Part shown: positions 37,095-46,413 of the stretch, one piece after another
Position numbering within the stretch: position 1 is the first letter of the stretch
How the letters are laid out: the number at the start of each line of letters is the position of its first letter
Assembly: GCA_023953905.1 (NCBI GenBank)
Contig: JAMLJA010000012.1
Location: forward strand, 1 to 64,000
Length of the DNA stretch: 64,000 nt
Origin: Rhizobiaceae bacterium
GTDB taxonomy: Bacteria > Pseudomonadota > Alphaproteobacteria > Rhizobiales > Rhizobiaceae
Direction of reading: 5' to 3'
Position numbers and translations under genes: made by a program
Notes under the pieces: generated by a model
Told to the model about the DNA's origin: nothing
Seen by the model: only the letters and a program-made list of their open reading frames with translations
The model's database searches: none

Positions 37095-37919
37095 ATGACG
37101 AAGCCTAGAATTCTATCGGTCAGCCAAGAATTTCTGCAGTTGCACCAGGAACGGCTCGACCGTCTCGAGCAGCTTGACGGTCCGCTGATCGCATTGCCGA
37201 CCTCCTATCCGGACGGTCTGCATGTTCCTTTGCATAGCCACAGCCGGGGTCAGTTGATGCATATGGTCAGCGGCGTGGTTATGGTGACCACAGAGTTTGG
37301 CAGGTGGCTGGTGCCACCCGATCACGCCATGTGGATCCCGGCACGCATCGAACATGCCGTAGACATTCTTGGATGTGTCGACATGCACTCGATTTATGTC
37401 GACGCCAATATCGCGAACCAGACTTCGGCTGATCTCAAAGTGGTGGAAATACCCGGCTTTGTGCGCGGCCTGATCTTAGAAGTTTCACACGAAGCCAAGC
37501 TCGACCTCAACACGGATCGTTTCAGGTTGCTCGCCGATCTTCTGCTTCACGAGATCCCAAAGCTGCGCGAACTACCGCTGGCCCTGCCCCTCCCATCCGA
37601 ACCCCGACTTGCCGCCTTGTGCCGTGCGTTTGTTCAGCATCCCTCCCCTCGCACGTCCATCGAAGAGTGGGCAGCCCAGCTTGGCATGAGTCGACGGACA
37701 TTCACACGCAGCTTTCACCGACAGACGGGTCTGAGCCTGACGACATGGCGCCAGCAGGCGTGCCTTTTTGCTGCCCTTCCCAAGCTTGCCGAAGGACAGA
37801 CCGTCACGCGCGTCGCGCTAGATCTTGGCTACGACAGCGTTCCTGCATTCACGACAATGTTCCGACGCATGACCGGCATATCGCCGCGCCGGTACCTTCA
37901 AAAGGCAAAGGCTGCCTGA
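37095..37919 (+). CDS. AraC-family regulator with cupin sensor
   Basis: About 274 residues. The N-terminal cupin-like part has HVPLHSHSRGQL and WIPARIEHAV. The C-terminal helix-turn-helix pair is RTSIEEWAAQLGMSRRTFTR and VALDLGYDSVPAFTTMFRR. It is divergent from the Fsr-like exporter, the usual arrangement of an exporter and its regulator. The start at 37095 lacks a strong ribosome-binding site. Confidence 0.85.
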   Translation: MTKPRILSVSQEFLQLHQERLDRLEQLDGPLIALPTSYPDGLHVPLHSHSRGQLMHMVSGVVMVTTEFGRWLVPPDHAMWIPARIEHAVDILGCVDMHSIYVDANIANQTSADLKVVEIPGFVRGLILEVSHEAKLDLNTDRFRLLADLLLHEIPKLRELPLALPLPSEPRLAALCRAFVQHPSPRTSIEEWAAQLGMSRRTFTRSFHRQTGLSLTTWRQQACLFAALPKLAEGQTVTRVALDLGYDSVPAFTTMFRRMTGISPRRYLQKAKAA

Positions 37920-37923
37920 AACG

Positions 37924-37950
37924 AAAAAAGCCGGGGCGTGCCCGGCTTGA
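37924..37950 (-). terminator. Rho-independent terminator of the HU gene
   Basis: Stem AAGCCGGG/CCCGGCTT with a five-base loop. On the minus strand it is followed by six T residues. It also lies just after the AraC gene on the plus strand. Confidence 0.8.
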
Positions 37951-37976
37951 TCCGTTCATCATTCAAGTTTCGTCAA

Positions 37977-38249
37977 TCAGTTGACGGAGTCCTTGAGACC
38001 CTTGCCTGCCGAGAACTTCGGAACGTTGCGCGCGGGAATCTTGACCTCGGCGCCCGTCTGCGGGTTGCGACCGGTGGACTCGGCGCGCTTGGACACGGAG
38101 AAATTGCCGAAACCGACGAGGCGTACGTCCCCACCGTTCTTGAGCTCGGAGGTGATGACGGCGAATACGGCATCGACCGCCGACTGAGCATCGCCCTTGG
38201 CGAGCTTGGCGGCCTCGGCGACGGCTGACACGAGTTCGTTCTTGTTCAT
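37977..38249 (-). CDS. hupB: DNA-binding protein HU
   Basis: Nucleoid protein of 90 residues, the exact HU length. Signature features are MNKNELVSAVAE at the start, VGFGNFSVSKRA, and the DNA-binding arm GRNPQTGAEVKIPA. I chose the ATG at 38249 rather than the TTG one codon earlier. It lies downstream of lon, the standard order. Confidence 0.96.
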   Translation of the reverse strand: MNKNELVSAVAEAAKLAKGDAQSAVDAVFAVITSELKNGGDVRLVGFGNFSVSKRAESTGRNPQTGAEVKIPARNVPKFSAGKGLKDSVN

Positions 38250-38361
38250 CAATTGTTTCCTTCAACCAGAAAACCGGCGGACCTTGAGTCGGCCGGCAGG
38301 AACAGGACATTAGAAAGAAGCTGCGTCCGAACCAAGTCGGAATATCGTTTGGATATCAGAA

Positions 38362-38383
38362 AAACCGCAGAATTCTGCGGTTT
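38362..38383 (-). terminator. Second hairpin downstream of lon
   Basis: A perfect 22-base palindrome AAACCGCAG-AATT-CTGCGGTTT followed on the minus strand by TTTTTC. It is the second of two tandem hairpins after lon and lies upstream of the HU gene. Confidence 0.65.
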
Positions 38384-38390
38384 CTCACAG

Positions 38391-38417
38391 AAAAGCCGGG
38401 CTTGAGGCCCGGCTTTT
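38391..38417 (-). terminator. Terminator of lon
   Basis: Perfect 11-bp stem AAAAGCCGGGC/GCCCGGCTTTT with a five-base loop, 27 bases after the lon stop, ending in four T on the minus strand. Confidence 0.8.
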
Positions 38418-38443
38418 CGTGTTGCAGTGCGAGATGTGCCGAA

Positions 38444-40858
38444 TCAATGTGCAAGCGTTTTGCCATTGTCGCCGGCCACATCGACCTTGGGCGCTGGCGT
38501 ATCGACCGGTTCGGTCCATTCAATTGCCTCCGGCATACGCACGAGCGCATGTCTCAGCACCTCGCCGACACGGCTGACCGGGATGATCTCCATGCTGCTT
38601 TTCACATTATCCGGAATGTCCGCCAGATCCTTGGCGTTCTCTTCCGGTATCAGCACCTTCTTGATGCCGCCACGAAGCGCAGCAAGCAGTTTCTCCTTCA
38701 GACCTCCAATCGGGAGGACCCGGCCACGAAGCGTGATCTCGCCTGTCATCGCGACATCCTTGCGAACGGGAATCCCGGTCATAACGGACACGATCGCGGT
38801 TACCATCGCGGTTCCGGCCGACGGGCCATCCTTGGGGGTCGCTCCTTCGGGAACGTGCACATGGATATCCCGCTTTTCGAACAATGGCGGCTCGATACCG
38901 AAATCGATAGCCCGGCTTCGGACATAGGATGCGGCAGCCGAGATCGACTCCTTCATGACATCCTTTAGGTTGCCCGTGACCGTCATCTTGCCCTTGCCGG
39001 GCATCATGACACCTTCGATCGTCAGCAACTCACCGCCAACTTCTGTCCAGGCCAGGCCGGTCACAACACCGACCTGATCCTCGCCATCAATCTGACCGTG
39101 ACGGTAGCGCGGTACGCCCAGATAGTCCGACAAATTGTCAGCCGTGATTTCAACCGACTTCTTGCCTGTCCGGAGGATCTCGGTCACCGCCTTGCGCCCG
39201 AGCTTCATCAGCTCGCGCTCAAGGCTGCGTACGCCCGCCTCCCGTGTATAGGTCTGAATGACCGCACGGATGGCCTCTTCGCTGACCGAAAACTCCTTCG
39301 GCTGAAGGGCGTGATCGCGCACCACCTTCGACAAAAGATGCCGCTTTGCGATCTCGACCTTTTCGTCCTCGGTGTACCCGGCGATACGGATGATCTCCAT
39401 GCGATCCATCAGAGGACCAGGGATATTCAACGTATTGGCGGTCGTTACGAACATCACGCTCGAAAGGTCATACTCGACCTCCAGATAGTGATCCATGAAC
39501 GTTGAGTTCTGCTCCGGATCGAGAACCTCCAGCAGCGCCGAAGACGGATCTCCGCGGAAATCCATGCCCATCTTGTCGATCTCGTCGAGCAGGAAGAGCG
39601 GATTGGACTTCTTGGCCTTCTTCATCGACTGCAGCACCTTGCCGGGCATTGACCCGATATAGGTGCGGCGATGGCCACGGATTTCGGCCTCGTCACGAAC
39701 GCCGCCAAGAGCCATGCGCACGAACTCGCGCCCGGTTGCCTTGGCGATCGACTTGCCGAGCGACGTCTTGCCCACGCCGGGAGGACCCACGAGGCACAGG
39801 ATCGGACCTTTGATCTTCTTCTGGCGGCTCTGGACGGCCAGGTATTCGACGATGCGCTCCTTGACTTTCTCGAGGCCATAGTGATCGGCATCGAGAACCT
39901 GCTCGGCATAGCCGAGATCCTGCTTGACCTTGGAATTCTTGTTCCAGGGCAAAGACAGCAGCCAGTCGAGATAGTTGCGCACGACCGTGGATTCGGCAGA
40001 CATCGGCGACATGGTCTTGAGCTTCTTCAGCTCGGCATTCGCCTTTTCGCGTGCTTCCTTCGAAAGTTTGGTCTTCTTCACCCGCTCTTCAAGCTCGGCA
40101 ACCTCGTCGCGACCGTCCTCGCCTTCGCCCAGTTCCTTCTGGATCGCCTTCATCTGCTCGTTCAGATAGTACTCGCGCTGAGTCTTCTCCATCTGCCGCT
40201 TGACGCGCGAACGGATGCGCTTTTCCACCTGAAGAACCGAGATTTCGGCCTCCATATAGCCCATGGCTTTCTCAAGCCGCTCCTTGACGGAGAGCGTACC
40301 GAGCATTTCCTGCTTCTCGGGAATCTTGATGGCCAGGTGGGAGGCTACCGTGTCAGCCAGCTTCGAATAATCCTCGATCTGACCGGCGGCGCCGACCACT
40401 TCCGGAGAAATCTTCTTGTTGAGCTTCACGTAGTTTTCGAAATCCGAGACGACCGAGCGCGCAAGCGCCTCCACCTCGACAGCATCCTCGTCCGGCTCGT
40501 CAAGCGCGGACGCACTCGCCTCGTGAAAGTCGGTGCGGTCGGTGAACTGGGATATCTTGGCACGCGCTGTACCCTCGACGAGCACCTTGACGGTTCCGTC
40601 AGGCAGCTTCAGCAGCTGGAGTACGTTGGCGAGCGTACCAACCTCGTAGATAGCATCCGCTGCCGGATCGTCGTCCGCAGCGTTGATCTGGGTCGCCAGC
40701 AGAATCTGCTTCTCGGCGCCCATCACATCTTCCAGCGCCTTGATCGACTTTTCTCGGCCCACAAACAGCGGCACGATCATGTGCGGGAATACGACGATGT
40801 CGCGCAGTGGGAGAACTGCGAACACGCCGCTACCGGAAGCACGGGGTAATCTGGCCAT
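38444..40858 (-). CDS. lon: ATP-dependent protease Lon
   Basis: 804 residues. The N-terminal substrate-binding domain begins with [20 protein letters not shown]. The AAA+ part has Walker [16 protein letters not shown]. The protease part has the catalytic Ser near 680 in [11 protein letters not shown] and Lys near 723 in [16 protein letters not shown] precedes the start. The clpP-clpX-lon-HU order is standard for this group. Confidence 0.97.
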   Translation of the reverse strand: MARLPRASGSGVFAVLPLRDIVVFPHMIVPLFVGREKSIKALEDVMGAEKQILLATQINAADDDPAADAIYEVGTLANVLQLLKLPDGTVKVLVEGTARAKISQFTDRTDFHEASASALDEPDEDAVEVEALARSVVSDFENYVKLNKKISPEVVGAAGQIEDYSKLADTVASHLAIKIPEKQEMLGTLSVKERLEKAMGYMEAEISVLQVEKRIRSRVKRQMEKTQREYYLNEQMKAIQKELGEGEDGRDEVAELEERVKKTKLSKEAREKANAELKKLKTMSPMSAESTVVRNYLDWLLSLPWNKNSKVKQDLGYAEQVLDADHYGLEKVKERIVEYLAVQSRQKKIKGPILCLVGPPGVGKTSLGKSIAKATGREFVRMALGGVRDEAEIRGHRRTYIGSMPGKVLQSMKKAKKSNPLFLLDEIDKMGMDFRGDPSSALLEVLDPEQNSTFMDHYLEVEYDLSSVMFVTTANTLNIPGPLMDRMEIIRIAGYTEDEKVEIAKRHLLSKVVRDHALQPKEFSVSEEAIRAVIQTYTREAGVRSLERELMKLGRKAVTEILRTGKKSVEITADNLSDYLGVPRYRHGQIDGEDQVGVVTGLAWTEVGGELLTIEGVMMPGKGKMTVTGNLKDVMKESISAAASYVRSRAIDFGIEPPLFEKRDIHVHVPEGATPKDGPSAGTAMVTAIVSVMTGIPVRKDVAMTGEITLRGRVLPIGGLKEKLLAALRGGIKKVLIPEENAKDLADIPDNVKSSMEIIPVSRVGEVLRHALVRMPEAIEWTEPVDTPAPKVDVAGDNGKTLAH

Positions 40859-41134
40859 AATCTTACCTTTCTGTCACGGTCGCAAAAGAGCCAACCGCGA
40901 CTCCTATATTAGCGGGCGCAAGCCAATCCGCCTAATGCAGATAACGAGATATCTCGCTTCTTCAGCACGGAATGAGTCTCGCCCCGTTGATCACATAAGT
41001 GGTTGCCGGCTATCGAAAGATCAAGTCCACTGTTGCGGTGCGGAAGGCGCCAGCTTAGGTTGGACGCCGCCGGCCAACGTCAACGCTCATCATCACGAAT
41101 CCGCGCAAGGGCTAAGCTCGCCCCGACATGGAAA
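40859..41134. other. lon-clpX intergenic region
   Basis: No gene seen. It holds the lon promoter region, including a TAATAT -10-like hexamer on the minus strand about 50 bases before the lon start, and the CGAGATATCTCG palindrome listed separately. Confidence 0.45.
40945..40956. promoter_or_regulatory. Perfect 12-base palindrome upstream of lon
   Basis: CGAGATATCTCG lies about 88 bases upstream of the lon start codon. Its symmetry and location suggest an operator, but no known regulator site was recognised. Confidence 0.3.
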
Positions 41135-41152
41135 CGGCGCCCGAAGGCGCCG
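41135..41152 (-). terminator. Terminator hairpin after clpX
   Basis: Stem CGGCGCC/GGCGCCG. On the minus strand the loop is the stable TTCG tetraloop and TTTCC follows. It is 25 bases past the clpX stop. Confidence 0.65.
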
Positions 41153-41176
41153 CTCCGTATTTCCGGAACAGGTCGA

Positions 41177-42451
41177 TCAAGCGCTGACCGGCCCCTTCTT
41201 TTCCTTGGCCTCGGAATAGATGTAGAGCGGCCGTGCGCTGCCGGTCACGACCTCATCGGAGATCACCACCTCACGCACGCCCTCAAGGGCCGGAAGCTCG
41301 AACATGGTGTCCAGCAGGATGGCCTCCATGATCGAGCGCAATCCGCGCGCGCCGGTCTTCCGCTCGATCGCGCGCCGCGCAATCGCCGAAAGGGCGCTCT
41401 CGTGGAAGGTCAGCTCGACATTCTCCATCTCGAACAGCCGCTGATATTGCTTGACCAGCGCGTTCTTGGGCTCGGTAAGAATCTGGATAAGAGCTTCCTC
41501 GTCAAGATCCTCCAGCGTCGCCAGAACCGGCAGGCGGCCCACGAACTCCGGGATCAGTCCGAACTTCAGGAGATCCTCAGGCTCCACCTTGCGGAAGAGA
41601 TCACCCGTGCGCCTATCCTCTGGCGATGCGACCATGGCACCAAATCCGATGGAAGTCGTGCGACCGCGATCCGAGATGATCTTATCCAGACCGGCAAATG
41701 CCCCGCCGCAAATGAACAGGATGTTGGCGGTATCGACCTGCAGGAACTCCTGCTGAGGATGCTTGCGGCCACCCTGAGGCGGCACGGATGCCACCGTGCC
41801 CTCCATGATCTTCAGAAGCGCCTGCTGCACGCCCTCGCCCGACACGTCTCGCGTAATCGACGGATTGTCAGACTTGCGGCTGATCTTGTCGATCTCGTCG
41901 ATGTAGACGATGCCGCGCTGCGCACGCTCGACATTGTAGTCCGCCGACTGCAGCAGCTTCAGGATGATGTTCTCGACGTCTTCGCCGACGTAACCTGCCT
42001 CGGTCAGCGTCGTGGCGTCGGCCATGGTGAAGGGCACGTCGATGATGCGCGCAAGCGTCTGCGCCAGCAACGTCTTGCCGCAGCCGGTAGGCCCGATCAG
42101 CAGGATGTTCGATTTCGCCAGTTCGACATCGTTGTTCTTGCCGGCATGCGCGAGCCGCTTGTAGTGATTGTGGACCGCCACCGACAGAACGCGCTTCGCG
42201 TAAGGCTGACCGATCACATAATCGTCAAGAACCTTCAATATCTCTTGCGGAGTCGGAACGCCCTCGCGGGACTTCACCATCGAGGTCTTGTTCTCCTCGC
42301 GGATGATGTCCATGCAAAGCTCGACGCATTCGTCGCAAATGAAGACGGTGGGACCCGCTATCAGTTTGCGCACTTCATGCTGGCTCTTGCCGCAGAACGA
42401 GCAGTAGAGGGTGTTCTTGGAGTCACCGCCGCCGTTGCTGACCTTGCTCAT
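41177..42451 (-). CDS. clpX: ATP-dependent Clp protease ATP-binding subunit ClpX
   Basis: 424 residues. The N-terminal zinc-binding domain has [11 protein letters not shown] and CDECVELC. The AAA+ domain has Walker [16 protein letters not shown], the YVGEDVENI pore segment and the [10 protein letters not shown] region. It unfolds substrates for ClpP, which is encoded just upstream on the same strand. Confidence 0.97.
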   Translation of the reverse strand: MSKVSNGGGDSKNTLYCSFCGKSQHEVRKLIAGPTVFICDECVELCMDIIREENKTSMVKSREGVPTPQEILKVLDDYVIGQPYAKRVLSVAVHNHYKRLAHAGKNNDVELAKSNILLIGPTGCGKTLLAQTLARIIDVPFTMADATTLTEAGYVGEDVENIILKLLQSADYNVERAQRGIVYIDEIDKISRKSDNPSITRDVSGEGVQQALLKIMEGTVASVPPQGGRKHPQQEFLQVDTANILFICGGAFAGLDKIISDRGRTTSIGFGAMVASPEDRRTGDLFRKVEPEDLLKFGLIPEFVGRLPVLATLEDLDEEALIQILTEPKNALVKQYQRLFEMENVELTFHESALSAIARRAIERKTGARGLRSIMEAILLDTMFELPALEGVREVVISDEVVTGSARPLYIYSEAKEKKGPVSA

Positions 42452-42771
42452 GCCTTCTCAGTCCTTCTTGGTGCCGCTTGCAGCGGAACCGTTTCTAGCC
42501 TGCAATGCAAGCCCTTCCCAGCAAACTAAGGCGTAGTAGCGCCGCTGCCAACCGTTTTGGAAGGCGAAGTGGAATTCTCAACACGAGTTACGCCGGAAGC
42601 CACCATTCACTGATTCGAATTTTTCCTACGTAAGAATCTAAGCCGTCGAAACTCAATTTTGACTTAACGATCGGAATTCGATGCATACGTGAAAACAGCA
42701 AATTGTGACGGAAATGCCGCAACTCCGCGGCAATTCCGCCACATCAACGCACATGTGAGCGTGCGTGATGC
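42452..42771. other. clpP-clpX intergenic region
   Basis: 320 bases without a recognisable gene. It contains a weak clpP terminator and presumably a separate clpX promoter; the AT-rich part near 42610-42665 is the likeliest place. Confidence 0.4.
42715..42732 (-). terminator. Possible weak terminator after clpP
   Basis: Stem TGCCGC/GCGGCA with a six-base loop, followed on the minus strand by TTTCC. It is short, so read-through to clpX is likely. Confidence 0.4.
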
Positions 42772-43407
42772 TTACCCGGCGCTGGCAGGGGTCTCCAGCG
42801 CTTCACGCGTCGTAATGACCTTATCGATCAGTCCAAAATCCTTCGCCTCGTCCGCCGTCATGAAATGATCGCGGTCCAATGTGCGGTCGATCGTCTCGTA
42901 GTCCTTGCCCGTATGCTGGACATACACCTCGTTGAGGCGGCGCTTCAGCTTGATGATGTCCTGGGCATGGCGCTCGATGTCTGACGCCTGTCCCTGGAAA
43001 CCGCCGGAGGGTTGATGCACCATGATCCGCGCATTTGGCGTGGCAAAACGCATGTCCTTGTGGCCAGCCGTCAACAAGAGCGAGCCCATGGATGCCGCCT
43101 GACCGACACAGAGCGTCGAAACAGCCGGCTTGATAAACTGCATGGTATCGTAGATTGCCATGCCCGATGTCACCACGCCGCCGGGCGAGTTGATATAAAG
43201 ATTGATCTCTTTCTTGGGGTTCTCGGCTTCAAGGAAGAGAAGCTGCGCGCAAACCAGCGTTGCCATGCCGTCTTCGACAGGACCGGTGATAAAGATGATA
43301 CGCTCTTTCAGCAGCCGCGAAAAAATGTCGTAGGCGCGCTCACCACGATTGGTCTGCTCGACCACCATGGGCACGAGGTTCATGTAGGTTTCAATGGGAT
43401 TCTTCAT
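42772..43407 (-). CDS. clpP: ATP-dependent Clp protease proteolytic subunit
   Basis: 211 residues. The catalytic triad is Ser106 (GQAASMGS), His131 (MVHQPSGG) and Asp180 (DRTLDRDH). I chose ATG 43407 with AGGGA upstream; the frame extends back to 43509 but the added residues are unlike ClpP. It forms the protease barrel used by ClpX and, together with aat-marked substrates, by ClpA. Confidence 0.96.
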   Translation of the reverse strand: MKNPIETYMNLVPMVVEQTNRGERAYDIFSRLLKERIIFITGPVEDGMATLVCAQLLFLEAENPKKEINLYINSPGGVVTSGMAIYDTMQFIKPAVSTLCVGQAASMGSLLLTAGHKDMRFATPNARIMVHQPSGGFQGQASDIERHAQDIIKLKRRLNEVYVQHTGKDYETIDRTLDRDHFMTADEAKDFGLIDKVITTREALETPASAG

Positions 43408-43563
43408 CACTGTCCCTTGTTGGACGCGATTCCGGACAAAACCGGAATCGGAATGGCTGCCATTAGGTCTAGATAGGATGGCAGCCGTACCCTGTGCAAG
43501 GCCGCCCACTCGGGCAGGCGCCGCTTTTGGGCAGTCCAGTTAACGCGCGGGCCTTGTCACGCA

Positions 43564-44664
43564 TCATATCTCACCGCCCAGCCAATGCCTGAACGCCTCG
43601 AAGCCGTTGCCTTCGACCGCGTCCGCCGCACGTCGCCCGACCGCAGCCCCAAACTTGTATCCGTGGCCCGAGCACGCCGATACGACGAGGCACTTGCCAA
43701 ATTCAGCGGCCGTAAAGCGCTCGTCCTTTGTAAATGTGTAGGCGCAGGTGACCACATCAGTCACCTCATACTCAGCGATGCGCGCCATTGGTGGCGCGAA
43801 CAGGTTGCGTATCGCCTCCCCCTCGCCTTCTACCGGGTCACGGTTCCACTCGGCGTCGCTCGTCTCGACCTTATGCAGGCCAGACCCGAATTTCAGTCCG
43901 CCATCGCCCGAAGGAGGAATGATGTACCCGTCAGTATTGCCACCAACATCAAGCACCACCGGCGCGCTATCCCACGCGGTCTGGAGGTCCGCAGGTGGCC
44001 GGAGATAGACGACTGCGGTTCGATAGGTGGTGAGATCACTCCCCAACTGCGGAAAGAGTTTGAGGACCCACGCCCCAGCCGTGACCACGATCCTGTCTGC
44101 CGTGAGCGTCTCCCCACTCTCGAGATCGACACGGCCCTCCTCTTCGTGGATCGCTGTCACCTTGCTCTTCTCGTACACATTTGCGCCGTTCGCGCGCAGC
44201 CAGTCTGCCATTCCCGAGGCTATGCGTCTGCAATGCAGCGCGCCGCCCTCCTTCGAAAAGAACGCGTAGCGGAACGTGTCTGGCTCCAGAAACGGCCACC
44301 GCCTGGCAGCTTCGACAGCCTCCACGAAATCCACTCCAAAGTCGCCAGCACGCATTCCTTCCAGATATTGCTCGGCCTCATCCCCCTCCTCGCGGGAGAT
44401 GCAAAGAAAGCCTCGCGCATCGAGATGGCTCTCGCCCAAATCTTCCCAGAGTTCATCCCACGCCTCATAGGCTTCGGTGATCAACGGTCCATAACCGCTC
44501 CCCTTGGCGTAGGCGCGGCGTATGATGCGGTGGTGGTCACCTGAGGCCGCAAGCAGGTTCGGAATGGCGCCTTGCTCCAAAAGTGTGACGTTGTGCCCTC
44601 GCTTTGTCAGCGCCCAAGCCGTCGACAAACCCGCGATGCCAGCGCCAACAACGATGATGTTCAT
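43564..44664 (-). CDS. FAD-dependent oxidoreductase (DAO / sarcosine oxidase-like)
   Basis: About 366 residues. The FAD-binding GAGIAGLS lies at residues 7-14, and a second-nucleotide-strand Glu follows in VTLLEQG. The HHRIIRRAY and C-terminal SACSGHGYKFGAAVGR motifs are as in monomeric sarcosine oxidase-type enzymes, where a Cys in this last region holds FAD covalently. GGAG precedes the ATG at 44664. It is divergent from the cytochrome P450 gene. The substrate is unknown, probably a secondary amine or amino acid. Confidence 0.82.
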   Translation of the reverse strand: MNIIVVGAGIAGLSTAWALTKRGHNVTLLEQGAIPNLLAASGDHHRIIRRAYAKGSGYGPLITEAYEAWDELWEDLGESHLDARGFLCISREEGDEAEQYLEGMRAGDFGVDFVEAVEAARRWPFLEPDTFRYAFFSKEGGALHCRRIASGMADWLRANGANVYEKSKVTAIHEEEGRVDLESGETLTADRIVVTAGAWVLKLFPQLGSDLTTYRTAVVYLRPPADLQTAWDSAPVVLDVGGNTDGYIIPPSGDGGLKFGSGLHKVETSDAEWNRDPVEGEGEAIRNLFAPPMARIAEYEVTDVVTCAYTFTKDERFTAAEFGKCLVVSACSGHGYKFGAAVGRRAADAVEGNGFEAFRHWLGGEI

Positions 44665-44755
44665 GGATGTCTCCGGTGAATGATGCACAATGCTGCCGTG
44701 CATATGAAGTTTCAGTCTCTGGCATGGAAATGGCAAAGCGCGCTATCTGGGTTTC

Positions 44756-46000
44756 ATGAGCGAGCGCCCGTCCTATCTCACCTACGATTCCCAACACCGC
44801 AGACTGCGCCTCGATCCGCACGAGCCGGAATTCTTCCATAACCCCTATGCCACTTATCGCTGGCTCCATGCACAGGGTGGAACCTTCTTTTGGGAAGAGT
44901 ACGGCCTTTGGTGCTTCGGACGCTACGACGATGTCAACAGCGTGTTGCGCGACCGGAGCTTCGGCAGGGAGCGTCCCGGCGGATATTTGCGCATCGCCGC
45001 TGATGGCACGCGTCGCCATCTGGAAACATTCTACGGCATCGAGGCGAATTCGATGCTCGAATTGGAACCGCCGGTTCACACCAGGCTGAGGACGCTCGTC
45101 AATCGCGCCTTCGTCTCGCGACAGGTGGAAAGGCTGCGTCCGCGCATCGAAGCCCTCGCCAACGAATTGATAGACCGCTTCCCCGAAAACGGTCCGGTCG
45201 ATCTGCTTCCCGCCTATGCTGCGCCGCTACCCATCACCATCATCGCCGAAATGCTCGGCGTGCCCACCGAAATGGGACCTCAGCTTCTGGAATGGTCACA
45301 CGACATGGTGGCGATGTATATGCATGGAGGCACGCGCGAAACCGAAGACCGTGCAGAACGCGCTGCCAAGGATTTTACGGATTTTCTCCGCGGATTTATC
45401 GACAAGCGACGCCGTTCACCGGGCGACGACCTGCTTTCGCTTCTGATTTCAGCACAGGACCACGGACAGAAGCTCTCGGAAGACGAACTGATTTCGTCGG
45501 CGATCTTGCTGCTCAATGCCGGCCATGAGGCAACGGTGCACCAGACTGGCAATGCGGTCCGCACAATACTGCGGCAAGGTGGCGACCCGCGACGCTTCTT
45601 CGACACCCCGCAAGCAACGGCAGCGGCGGTCGAAGAATGCCTCCGCATCGACGCGCCACTCCACATGTTTACCCGCTATGCCTATGAGAAGACCGAACTG
45701 GCACCAGGCGTGACTGTACAGCCGGGCGAGCGCATCGCGCTTCTGCTTGGCATGGCCAACCACGATCCGTCGGCTTTCGAGAGACCAGACGTATTCTTGC
45801 CCGGTCGGCCGGACCAGAAGAACGTGTCCTTCGGGGCGGGCATCCACTTCTGTATCGGCGCGCCACTGGCACGGCTTGAACTTCAAGTTTCGCTGAAGAC
45901 GATCTTCGACCGGCTGCCCGAACTGCGTTTGGCCCACGAAGCTCCCGTCAAAGACGTGTATCATTTCAGAGGGTTGGAACGACTGGAGGTTATTCGCTAG
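44756..46000 (+). CDS. Cytochrome P450
   Basis: Soluble heme monooxygenase of 414 residues, bacterial class I type. The I-helix has AGHEAT, the K-helix ExxR is EECLR, and the heme-binding loop FGAGIHFCIG carries the thiolate Cys366. No ferredoxin or reductase gene is adjacent. The substrate cannot be read. The gene is divergent from the FAD oxidase, with 91 bases between the two start codons. Confidence 0.93.
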   Translation: MSERPSYLTYDSQHRRLRLDPHEPEFFHNPYATYRWLHAQGGTFFWEEYGLWCFGRYDDVNSVLRDRSFGRERPGGYLRIAADGTRRHLETFYGIEANSMLELEPPVHTRLRTLVNRAFVSRQVERLRPRIEALANELIDRFPENGPVDLLPAYAAPLPITIIAEMLGVPTEMGPQLLEWSHDMVAMYMHGGTRETEDRAERAAKDFTDFLRGFIDKRRRSPGDDLLSLLISAQDHGQKLSEDELISSAILLLNAGHEATVHQTGNAVRTILRQGGDPRRFFDTPQATAAAVEECLRIDAPLHMFTRYAYEKTELAPGVTVQPGERIALLLGMANHDPSAFERPDVFLPGRPDQKNVSFGAGIHFCIGAPLARLELQVSLKTIFDRLPELRLAHEAPVKDVYHFRGLERLEVIR

Positions 46001-46022
46001 TCGACTGTTTGCATCGCGCCGA

Positions 46023-46373
46023 TCAAAGGCGAACGACATATTCCTTACGCGTGGTCTCGACGACCTCCCAGGTTCCCTTGAATCCCGGCCTCAACACAAA
46101 GCTGTCGCCGCCACGAACCGTGCGCGCTTCGCCACCATCCTCGGTGATCACGGAGATGCCAGAAAGAATGTGGCAGAACTCCCATTCGTCATAACTGATG
46201 CGCCACTTGCCGGGAGTGGCTTCCCATATGCCCGCATAGAGGCCGCCCTCGGCCTCCTCGACGTTCCAGGTTCGGAATTTGGGTACGCCTGCAACAACGC
46301 GATCGGCGACCGGCGCGCCAAGTTCCGGCTCGACGGAATTCTTATCGACGATCAGCAGTTTCGCTTGGCTCAT
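46023..46373 (-). CDS. Cupin-domain protein
   Basis: About 116 residues, a single cupin barrel. It has YAGIWEATPGKWRISYDEWEF and FVLRPGFKGTWEV, resembling the EutQ/Cupin_3 family (ureidoglycine aminohydrolase-like). I chose ATG 46373 with GGGAG upstream; a longer frame begins at 46403. Its ribosome-binding site and start codon lie in a 12-bp hairpin directly after metY. Confidence 0.8.
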   Translation of the reverse strand: MSQAKLLIVDKNSVEPELGAPVADRVVAGVPKFRTWNVEEAEGGLYAGIWEATPGKWRISYDEWEFCHILSGISVITEDGGEARTVRGGDSFVLRPGFKGTWEVVETTRKEYVVRL

Positions 46374-46403
46374 GAAAGGCTCCCGTATGCAGGAGCCTTT
46401 CAT
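46372..46403 (-). promoter_or_regulatory. Hairpin enclosing the cupin ribosome-binding site and start
   Basis: A perfect 12-bp inverted repeat ATGAAAGGCTCC/GGAGCCTTTCAT with an eight-base loop. On the minus strand the downstream arm contains the cupin gene's GGGAG site partly and its ATG. It starts eleven bases after the metY stop and has no T run, so a translational block is likelier than a terminator. Confidence 0.55.
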
Positions 46404-46413
46404 GCCATGTCAG

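Noticed and set aside
39671..40849. 392-codon open frame on the plus strand
   Set aside because: Antisense to lon; Leu/His/Arg-rich shadow.
41003..42529. 508-codon open frame on the plus strand
   Set aside because: Antisense to clpX, low-complexity Arg/Leu/His composition and no ribosome-binding site.
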